A DNA stretch of 19,121 nt. It comes from Azoarcus sp. (lineage in GTDB: Bacteria; Pseudomonadota; Gammaproteobacteria; Burkholderiales; Rhodocyclaceae). Location: the NCBI GenBank assembly GCA_031258035.1, contig JAIRNL010000072.1:1-19121 (forward strand). The letters are read 5' to 3'. The position numbers were made by a program, and so were the translations under genes. The stretch's first letter is position 1. Every line of letters begins with the position of its first letter. Of the stretch, positions 13,737 through 19,121 are shown in pieces. Under the pieces are notes generated by a model, which had not been told where the DNA came from, made no database searches, and saw nothing but the letters and a program-made list of their open reading frames with translations.

Positions 13737-14384
13737 ATGTCTCCGGAAATACTGATCTGGGCCTTGCCGGTGCTGCTGGCCATTACCGTGCATGAGGCGG
13801 CGCACGGTTATGTGGCGCGCCTGTTCGGCGACCCGACCGCCGCGCAGGCCGGGCGCATCACGCTCAACCCGCTGCGCCACATCGACCCGATCGGGACGAT
13901 TGCCGTGCCCCTGAGCCTTTATCTGTTCTCGAAAGGCATGGGCGAAGGCATCCTGTTCGGCTGGGCCAAGCCGGTGCCGGTGAATTTCAACCGCTTGCGC
14001 CATCCCAAGGCCGACATGCTGTGGGTGGCCGCCGCCGGGCCGCTCTCGAATCTGCTCATGGCGCTGGGCTGGGGGCTTCTGGCGGCGCTGCTGCCCGGGG
14101 GCGGACTGGGCGACTACTCTTACGGCATCGCGCTGATGGCGCGCGTCGGGGTCTCCATCAATGGGGTGCTGTTCTTTCTCAACCTGTTGCCAATTCCGCC
14201 GCTCGACGGCGGTCGCATCGCGGTCAGCCTGCTGCCCGACCGTCTGGCGCGAAAATACGCCCGCATCGAGCCGTATGGCTTCCTGATCCTGCTCGCGCTG
14301 CTGGCGACGGGGCTGCTCGGCGTCATCCTCGAGCCGTTGCTGGCTGGTTTCATGGCGTTGTTGATGGGCGTTTTCGGAAATTGA
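13737..14384 (+). CDS. site-2 protease family (M50) membrane metalloprotease
   Basis: 215 residues, predominantly hydrophobic with about five or six membrane segments. The zinc motif HEAAH (His19-Glu20-His23) lies in the first segment, and the third ligand region LLPIPPLDGGR (Asp157) is in a later one, as in small rhomboid-independent site-2 proteases. Also seen are GRITLNPLRHIDPIGTI and WVAAAGPLSNLLMAL. Substrate unknown; homologues in this position, next to scpA, are common in betaproteobacteria. ATG 13737 has GAGG 5 nt upstream, inside the yciO stop; an ATG at 13732 is in another frame. No PDZ domain is present. Confidence 0.92.
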   Translation: MSPEILIWALPVLLAITVHEAAHGYVARLFGDPTAAQAGRITLNPLRHIDPIGTIAVPLSLYLFSKGMGEGILFGWAKPVPVNFNRLRHPKADMLWVAAAGPLSNLLMALGWGLLAALLPGGGLGDYSYGIALMARVGVSINGVLFFLNLLPIPPLDGGRIAVSLLPDRLARKYARIEPYGFLILLALLATGLLGVILEPLLAGFMALLMGVFGN

Positions 14385-14391
14385 GGCCGCA

Positions 14392-15237
14392 ATGACGAAG
14401 CGCGCGGAAGCCGTGGCGGAACAACAGGCCGCGTTGTCGTTCGCCTCCGGAGAGGGCGCGGAAAATGCGCTCGCCCGCCTGTACGGCGAGCCGATGCTCG
14501 AATTGCCCAAGGATCTGTACATTCCGCCCGACGCGCTGCGGGTGTTCCTCGAAGCCTTCGAGGGGCCGCTCGACCTGCTGCTGTATCTCATCCGCCGCGC
14601 CAACATCGACGTGCTCGATATTCCGATGGCCCCGCTCACCGTGCAATATCTCGAATACGTCGAGGCCATGCGCGCGACCAACCTGGAACTGGCCGCGGAA
14701 TACCTGCTGATGGCGGCGATGCTGCTCGAAATCAAGTCGCGCATGTTGTTGCCTCGTCCGCCGCGCGAAACGGCGGTGGAGATCGACCCGCGCGCCGAAC
14801 TGGTGCGGCGTCTGCTCGAATACGAGCAAACCAAACTCGCGGCGGCGCGCATCGACGCCCTGCCGAGGGCGGGGCGCGACTTCGAGCGGGTCAGCGTGTT
14901 CGTGGCGGAAAAGATCATCGAGCGCATGCCGGAAGTGAGCCTGCACGATCTGCAACTGGCCTGGCTGCGGCTGATGAAGCGGGCGCGGCTCGTGCAACAT
15001 CACCATGTCGGGCGCGAAGAATTGTCGGTGCGCGAACACATGACGATCATCCTGCGCAAATTGCATGGCGGCGTCTTCGTCGTTTTCGATACCCTGTTCG
15101 ATGTGGAAAAAGGCGCGGCGGGGCTGGTGGTGAGTTTTCTCGCCGTGCTCGAACTGGTCAAGGAAGCCATGGTGGTCGTCACCCAGAACGAGGCGTTCGC
15201 GCCGATTTACGTGAAGCTGGCTGATGAACAAAGCTGA
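14392..15237 (+). CDS. scpA: segregation and condensation protein A (ScpA)
   Basis: 281 residues. ScpA is the kleisin that bridges the SMC ATPase heads and, with ScpB, forms bacterial condensin for chromosome organisation. Conserved N-terminal kleisin helix: VFLEAFEGPLDLLLYLIRRANIDVLDIPMAPLTVQYLEYVE (about 50-90), then LAAEYLLMAAMLLEIKSRMLLPR. The C-terminal winged-helix portion is less conserved (SVREHMTIILRKL, GLVVSFLAVLELVKEAMVVV). GAGG precedes ATG 14392, 7 nt after the M50 stop. The scpB start overlaps its last 14 nt. No smc is in the window. The approximately 45-residue N-terminal extension before the kleisin motif is common in proteobacterial ScpA. Confidence 0.95.
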   Translation: MTKRAEAVAEQQAALSFASGEGAENALARLYGEPMLELPKDLYIPPDALRVFLEAFEGPLDLLLYLIRRANIDVLDIPMAPLTVQYLEYVEAMRATNLELAAEYLLMAAMLLEIKSRMLLPRPPRETAVEIDPRAELVRRLLEYEQTKLAAARIDALPRAGRDFERVSVFVAEKIIERMPEVSLHDLQLAWLRLMKRARLVQHHHVGREELSVREHMTIILRKLHGGVFVVFDTLFDVEKGAAGLVVSFLAVLELVKEAMVVVTQNEAFAPIYVKLADEQS

Positions 15238-15937
15238 AAAACGCAACGAGGCGCGAGAGCGGGAGCGCGCGCCGGAAAACGCCCCGGATATCGCGGCAAA
15301 GACGCCAGGGGAGGAGGAAGGCGATGCCGTTCCCGTGGGCGCGCCGTTGCGCCTTGCCGCCCCCGAGGACTACAAGCGCGTCATCGAGGCCGCGCTGCTG
15401 GCCAGTCCCGCGCCGCTGACCGTTACCGCCCTGCGCCTGCTGTTCGAGCAGGAACCGGGCGGCGATCTCGTGCGCCGCCTGCTCGACGAACTGCGCGCCG
15501 ACTGGGATGCCGCCGGGCGCGGCGTCGCGCTGGCTCAGACAGCCAGCGGCTGGCGTTTCCAGACGCGGCCCGAATACCAGGTCTACCTGGATCGCCTGAA
15601 GAACGAAAAACCGCCGCGTTATTCGCGCGCGGTCATGGAAACGCTGGCTATCGTGGCGTATCGCCAGCCGGTGACGCGGGGCGACATCGAAGATATCCGC
15701 GGCGTCGCCGTCTCGCCCGGCGTCCTCAAGACGCTGGAGTCGCGCGGCTGGATCGACGTCGTCGGCCACCGCGACACGCCTGGCCGTCCGGCGCTTTTCG
15801 CCACCACCAAACGTTTTCTCGATGACATGGGCTTGCGCGGTCTTGCCGAATTGCCGGCGCTGCCCGAAATTGAAAGGATGATGGATCTTGTCGACACCGC
15901 GAACGTCGAAGCGAACGCCGCTGCGCCAGCCGAATGA
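15224..15937 (+). CDS. scpB: segregation and condensation protein B (ScpB)
   Basis: 237 residues. ScpB dimerises through two winged-helix domains and binds ScpA in the SMC condensin complex. After a charged tail (1-47) come YKRVIEAALLASPAPLTVTALRLLF (first winged helix) and YSRAVMETLAIVAYRQPVTRGDIEDIRGVAVSPGVLKTLESRGWIDVVG (second), then GRPALFATTKRFLDDMGL, all family hallmarks. The ATG at 15224 lies inside the scpA end (14-nt overlap) with no strong ribosome site of its own, indicating translational coupling. Its last 50 nt overlap the proposed rluB start. Confidence 0.95.
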   Translation: MNKAEKRNEARERERAPENAPDIAAKTPGEEEGDAVPVGAPLRLAAPEDYKRVIEAALLASPAPLTVTALRLLFEQEPGGDLVRRLLDELRADWDAAGRGVALAQTASGWRFQTRPEYQVYLDRLKNEKPPRYSRAVMETLAIVAYRQPVTRGDIEDIRGVAVSPGVLKTLESRGWIDVVGHRDTPGRPALFATTKRFLDDMGLRGLAELPALPEIERMMDLVDTANVEANAAAPAE

Positions 15938-16856
15938 AGACTCCCGCCGCACCCGGCGCCGCATCGCGCGCCGGGGCGAGAGCGGGGAAGAAGAACCCGC
16001 GCCCCCCCTCGCCGGCCCGCCCGCGCCGCGCCCGCCCCGTCCCGGCGGGGAGCGTCCCGGCGACGAACCCGAGCGCCTGCAAAAAGTGCTCGCCCGCGCC
16101 GGCCTCGCCTCGCGCCGCCAGATCGAGGAATGGGTGGAGGAAGGCCGCATCCTGATCAATGACCAGCCAGCCGGGCCGGGGCAGAAAGTCGGCCCCGGCG
16201 ATCGCGTCAAGCTCAACGGACGTCTGGTGCCGTTGCGTTTCGGGACGCGCGCGCCCCGCGTGCTGCTCTACCACAAGCCCGAAGGCGAAATCGTCTCCCG
16301 TCACGACCCCGAAGGCCGTCCTACCGTATTCGAGCGCCTGCCGACGCTGCGCCGGGGGCGCTGGCTGGCTATAGGGCGGCTCGATTTCAACACCTCCGGC
16401 CTCTTGCTGTTTACCGACGACGGCGGACTCGCCAACCGCCTGATGCACCCCCGCTACGAACTCGACCGGGAGTACGCGGTCAGGCTGCTCGGCGAACTCT
16501 CCGACGAGCAGATCCAGAGTCTTACCGAGGGCATCGCGCTCGAAGACGGCATCGCCCGCTTCAACACGCTGCGGCGCGAGGGCGGCGAAGGCGTCAACCA
16601 CTGGTATCGCGTCACGCTCTCGGAAGGGCGCAACCGCGAAGTCCGCCGCCTGTTCGAGGCCGTCGGCCTTACCGTGAGCCGGCTGATGCGGGTGCGTTAC
16701 GGCCCGGTCGAATTGCCGCCCCGTCTCAAGCGCGGCATGTGGATGGAACTACCGGAAGCGGAAGCCTGCCGCCTCGCGGGGAAGCCTGCGCCGCAAGGCA
16801 AGGGACGCGACCGCGAACGGCCACCGAAATTGCGGCGAACCGTGGCAAGGCGGTAA
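15888..16856 (+). CDS. rluB: 23S rRNA pseudouridine(2605) synthase RluB
   Basis: 322 residues. RluB isomerises a uridine in helix 93 of 23S rRNA near the peptidyl-transferase centre. A long basic/proline-rich N-terminal tail (1-62) precedes an S4 RNA-binding domain (63-110, LQKVLARAGLASRRQIEEWVEEGRI) and the RsuA/RluB catalytic domain, with the catalytic Asp166 in GRLDFNTSGLLLFTDDG and the late motif SEGRNREVRRLFEAVG. The start is TTG 15888: a stop lies in frame at 15879, no ATG or GTG occurs before the S4 domain, and AAGGA sits about 10 nt upstream. This makes a 50-nt overlap with scpB. Adjacency to scpAB is common in proteobacteria. Confidence 0.92.
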   Translation: MSTPRTSKRTPLRQPNEDSRRTRRRIARRGESGEEEPAPPLAGPPAPRPPRPGGERPGDEPERLQKVLARAGLASRRQIEEWVEEGRILINDQPAGPGQKVGPGDRVKLNGRLVPLRFGTRAPRVLLYHKPEGEIVSRHDPEGRPTVFERLPTLRRGRWLAIGRLDFNTSGLLLFTDDGGLANRLMHPRYELDREYAVRLLGELSDEQIQSLTEGIALEDGIARFNTLRREGGEGVNHWYRVTLSEGRNREVRRLFEAVGLTVSRLMRVRYGPVELPPRLKRGMWMELPEAEACRLAGKPAPQGKGRDRERPPKLRRTVARR

Positions 16857-16876
16857 GGTTTTTGTGCCCGTGACCG

Positions 16877-17884
16877 TCATCGCGCCGTGGCTCGCACGCA
16901 TTCGCGTACCAGAGCGGGGCCGCGATAGATCATTCCGGTCATCACCTGCACCAGCATCGCGCCGGCATCGAGCTTGGCGCGGGCGGTCGCGCCGTCGAAC
17001 ACGCCACCGGAGGCGATGACCGGCAACTCTCCAGCCAGCGCCTGCACGAGTTGGCGCAGCACGGCGGTCGAGATTTCAAAAAGTGGCGCGCCGGACAGGC
17101 CGCCTTTCTGTTCGGCATGGCGCAGCCCCGCCACTTTGTCGCGCGCGAGCGTGGTATTGGCGGCGATTGCGGCGTCGATGTGGTGGCGACGCAGCGCATC
17201 GGCGATGGCCGCGATGCCGTCTGGATCGAGATCGGGGGCGATCTTCAAAGCCAGCGGCACGTAGCGGCCATGCCGGTCGGCAAGGCGGGCCTGCGCTGCC
17301 TTGAGTCGCCCGAGCAGGCTGTCGAGTTCGCAAGCGCCTTGCAACTGGCGCAGGTCTTTCGTGTTGGGCGACGAAATGTTGATCGCCACGTAGCTTGCCA
17401 GCGCATACACCTTTTCGAGCGCGGCGAGGTAATCGTCGGCGGCGCGCTCGATGGGCGTGTCGAAGTTCTTGCCGATATTGATGCCGAGGATGCCTTTGTA
17501 TTTAGCCGCGCGCACGTTGGCGACGAGGGCATCGACGCCGTGGTTGTTGAATCCCATGCGGTTGATGACGGCACGCGCCGCCGGCAGCCGGAACAGGCGC
17601 GGACGCGGGTTGCCCGGCTGCGGGCGCGGCGTCACCGTGCCGATTTCGAGAAAGCCGAACCCCATTCGAGCCAGCCCGTCGATGGCCTCGCCGTTTTTAT
17701 CGAGTCCGGCGGCAAGGCCGATGCGGTTGGGGAAGATGAGCCCCATCGTTTCGAGCGTGGGCGCGGGTTCCGGTCGCCCCGGCGGCAGCAGGCATCCGGC
17801 GACACTCAGCGCGGCGATGGCGCTTTCGTGAGCGGTTTCGGCGTCGAGCGAAAAGAGAAAGGGGCGGGCGAGATCGTAGAGCAT
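16877..17884 (-). CDS. pyrD: dihydroorotate dehydrogenase (quinone), PyrD
   Basis: 335 residues, the length of class 2 enzymes (E. coli 336). PyrD oxidises dihydroorotate to orotate in pyrimidine synthesis, bound to the inner membrane and using quinone. Seen: an N-terminal membrane-associating helix region MLYDLARPFLFSLDAETAHE, GLAAGLDKNGEAIDGL, FGFLEIGTVTPRPQPGNPRPRLFRL, NRMGFNNHG, NISSPNTKDLRQLQ with the catalytic Ser of class 2, the FMN-binding LKIAPDL, and the GGVFDGATARAKLDAGA phosphate site. The frame extends to 17941, but ATG 17882-17884 is the family start; no Shine-Dalgarno is visible and a -10 lies directly upstream. It is convergent with rluB (20 nt between stops). Confidence 0.95.
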   Translation of the reverse strand: MLYDLARPFLFSLDAETAHESAIAALSVAGCLLPPGRPEPAPTLETMGLIFPNRIGLAAGLDKNGEAIDGLARMGFGFLEIGTVTPRPQPGNPRPRLFRLPAARAVINRMGFNNHGVDALVANVRAAKYKGILGINIGKNFDTPIERAADDYLAALEKVYALASYVAINISSPNTKDLRQLQGACELDSLLGRLKAAQARLADRHGRYVPLALKIAPDLDPDGIAAIADALRRHHIDAAIAANTTLARDKVAGLRHAEQKGGLSGAPLFEISTAVLRQLVQALAGELPVIASGGVFDGATARAKLDAGAMLVQVMTGMIYRGPALVRECVRATAR

Positions 17885-17891
17885 GGAGGCG

Positions 17892-17897
17892 ATTGTA
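17892..17897 (-). promoter_or_regulatory. -10 element immediately before the pyrD ATG
   Basis: Leftward TACAAT (5 of 6 against TATAAT) is separated by 7 nt from the ATG at 17884, so transcription would start at or next to the first codon. A recognisable -35 and ribosome site are both missing. This suggests a leaderless pyrD mRNA. Confidence 0.45.
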
Positions 17898-18009
17898 ACG
17901 GCTCGCGCCGGGAGTGTGCCCCCTCGGGATGGTGCCGCCACGTGTGGGTTGTGTTTCCCGCATGATGATCCCGCGAGCGGGCGAAACGGTCATGGGAAAG
18001 CGTCACGAG

Positions 18010-18040
18010 AAAAAACAAAGGCCCCGCATGCGGGGCCTTT
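18010..18040 (-). terminator. strong intrinsic terminator, leftward
   Basis: A perfect 24-nt palindrome at 18017-18040 (half-site AAAGGCCCCGCA) forms a GC-rich hairpin. Leftward it is followed by G and then six T (18010-18015), a strong U-tract; rightward it is followed by the poorer TTTCATTTTG. No coding gene reads leftward between cas9 and this point, so it must end a short non-coding transcript. Confidence 0.8.
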
Positions 18041-18077
18041 CATTTTGTGCATCTTTCAGCTTGTTAGCGTCCAGAGC

Positions 18078-18112
18078 GCATATCCCAGTGATCTAAGTGG
18101 GTAAACTATGCC
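18078..18112. other. 35-nt dyad, proposed anti-repeat of the tracrRNA
   Basis: On the plus strand the ends GCATA (18078-18082) and TATGC (18107-18111) are complementary, with CCCA (18084-18087) and TGGG (18098-18101) inside. A second, perfect 7+1+7 palindrome (18104-18118, AACTATG-C-CATAGTT) overlaps the right end. The 35-nt size and terminal inverted ends are those of a type II CRISPR repeat. It could alternatively be an operator controlling cas9. Confidence 0.4.
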
Positions 18113-18153
18113 ATAGTTCGACATGTTCTTCAACCCTTCTGGAGGATAGTGTT

Positions 18154-19121
18154 ATGGGCAAGGTTTCCAACCCTTTGTATCGCCTGGCTCTTGATATGGG
18201 GGCAACCTCTTTGGGCTGGGCGGTTTTTCGCCTGAACGAGCAGCGGGAACCCGTAGCGATCATCAGGGCAGGTGTTCGCCTGTTCAACAGCGGCCGCGAT
18301 CCCAAGACAGAAGCATCGTTGGCGGTCAAGCGCCGGGAGGCGCGCAGCATGCGCCGCCGCCGCGACCGGCTGCTGAAACGCAAGGCGCGCATGATGGACA
18401 AACTGAAAAATCATGGCTTCTTCCCGGAGGACGAGGCTGCGCGCAAGGCGCTGGAAAGCCTGAATCCGTATGAACTACGCGCAAAAGGACTGACTGAAGC
18501 CTTGCAACCCGGCGAATTCGCCCGCGCGCTCTTCCATATCAACCAACGACGGGGTTTCAAAAGCAACCGAAAAACAGACAAGAACGAAAAGGACAGCGGT
18601 GCCCTCAAGAACGCGATCTCCCGTTTGCGGCAAGCGTTACAAACCAGCGACTGCAAAACCGTGGGCGCGTGGCTGTGGCAGAGAATGCAAGACGGCGAAG
18701 GTGTGCGCGCGCGTTACCGGGAAACGAAAACCTTGACCGAGGCTGGCAGGAATAAAATTGAAAAAAGCTACGACCTCTACATCGACCGCGCGATGATCGA
18801 AGAAGAGTTCGAGACACTGTGGGCAAAGCAGGCAGAATTCAATCCTGCACTTTTCAACAAGGAAGCACATGATGATTTGAAAGAGACGCTCTTGCACCAG
18901 CGATCCTTGCGTCCCGTCAACCCGGGCCGCTGCACACTGTTGCCAGAAGAGGTGCGCGCACCGCGCGCCTTGCCGAGCCAGCAACGGTTTCGCATTTACC
19001 AGGAGGTCAACAATCTTCGGATATTGGGCGAGGGATTGCGTGAAGAAGAACTGACGCTCGAACAGCGTGACAGGATCATCCACGAGCTGGAGAAAAAAGC
19101 GGAAGTGAGCTTTTCGTCGAT
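18154..19121 (+). CDS. cas9: CRISPR-associated endonuclease Cas9 (type II, probably II-C), N-terminal part
   Basis: 322 complete codons from ATG 18154 to the right edge without a stop; the gene continues outside. Cas9 is the RNA-guided nuclease that cuts DNA using crRNA and tracrRNA. Visible: RuvC-I motif LALDMGATSLGWAVF (11-25) with catalytic Asp14; the arginine-rich bridge helix (about 58-84, KRREARSMRRRRDRLLKRK); the conserved HINQRRGFKSNRK (128-140); and the start of the REC lobe with RPVNPGRCTLLPEEVRAPRALPSQQRFRIYQEVNNLR (253-289), closest by eye to Neisseria-type II-C proteins. GGAGG lies 8 nt upstream of ATG. G+C falls well below the neighbours (about 47% in 18541-18600), suggesting transfer. 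Later RuvC, HNH and PAM-interacting regions and cas1/cas2 are not in view. Confidence 0.95.
   Translation, partial: MGKVSNPLYRLALDMGATSLGWAVFRLNEQREPVAIIRAGVRLFNSGRDPKTEASLAVKRREARSMRRRRDRLLKRKARMMDKLKNHGFFPEDEAARKALESLNPYELRAKGLTEALQPGEFARALFHINQRRGFKSNRKTDKNEKDSGALKNAISRLRQALQTSDCKTVGAWLWQRMQDGEGVRARYRETKTLTEAGRNKIEKSYDLYIDRAMIEEEFETLWAKQAEFNPALFNKEAHDDLKETLLHQRSLRPVNPGRCTLLPEEVRAPRALPSQQRFRIYQEVNNLRILGEGLREEELTLEQRDRIIHELEKKAEVSFSS

Larger units (their letters stand above)
18010..18137 (-). ncRNA. candidate tracrRNA, antisense and upstream of cas9
   Basis: Inferred from four signs. A strong leftward terminator (18010-18040) has no gene to serve. The spacer between it and cas9 is about 110 nt, a normal tracrRNA length. 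A plausible leftward promoter lies at the cas9 start: TTGGAA (18165-18170), 16 nt, TATCCT (18143-18148), each 4 of 6, giving a start near 18137. The 5' part (18078-18112) has complementary ends GCATA/TATGC and an inner CCCA/TGGG pair, like type II-C anti-repeats, followed by a small GCU-AACA-AGC hairpin that could be the nexus. The matching CRISPR repeat is outside the window, so pairing is unproven. Confidence 0.5.

Noticed and set aside
13557..14927. 456-codon leftward frame opposite yciO, the M50 gene and scpA
   Set aside because: Antisense to three well-supported genes and crossing their borders; composition typical of shadow frames.
18041..18153. Sigma-70 promoter for cas9 on the plus strand
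   Set aside because: TTGTTA (18061) and TAAACT (18102) exist, but no pair has acceptable spacing or enough consensus matches.

Overview
The window is GC-rich chromosomal DNA, most likely from a betaproteobacterium. The protein families and gene order look most like Rhodocyclales (Azoarcus/Thauera-type), but that placement is inference from family resemblance because there is no rRNA or other firm marker. It holds three housekeeping or metabolic blocks and the first third of a cas9 gene cut by the right edge.

Positions 1-6559 carry a leftward one-carbon operon: purU (formyl-tetrahydrofolate deformylase), then soxB, soxD, soxA and soxG, the heterotetrameric sarcosine oxidase. Sarcosine is demethylated to glycine, with the methyl group captured on tetrahydrofolate, and PurU can release one-carbon units as formate. 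The SoxD subunit lacks two of the four zinc ligands of the classical family. A 13-nt tandem repeat sits at the soxB stop. To the left of the operon (1-360) are a 21-nt tandem repeat and a possible C-terminal fragment of another gene.

Positions 6681-8296 hold an ammonium transporter (amt, leftward). Its upstream region has a good sigma-54 -24/-12 element and, about 125 bp further upstream, a symmetric NtrC-type site, so it is probably a nitrogen-starvation promoter. Positions 8494-11531 are a leftward flagellar cluster: fliT, fliK, an FlhB C-terminal-like protein and a YcgR-type PilZ protein, headed by a sigma-28-like promoter. A zinc-ribbon Nudix hydrolase follows at 11586-12119.

Positions 12226-16856 read rightward and appear to be one operon: the PHP-family RNase AM homologue (rnm/yciV), yciO, a site-2-protease-like M50 membrane protein, scpA, scpB and rluB. 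Convergent to it is pyrD (leftward). Both rnm and pyrD have a -10-like hexamer 6-7 nt before ATG and no Shine-Dalgarno sequence, suggesting leaderless mRNAs.

From about 18010 the composition becomes more AT-rich. A type II (probably II-C) cas9 starts at 18154 and runs off the right edge with RuvC-I, bridge helix and start of the REC region visible. In the 140 nt upstream, on the opposite strand, is an unannotated short transcription unit ending in a strong intrinsic terminator; I propose that it is the tracrRNA. No CRISPR array, cas1/cas2, tRNA, rRNA or transposase is visible in the window.
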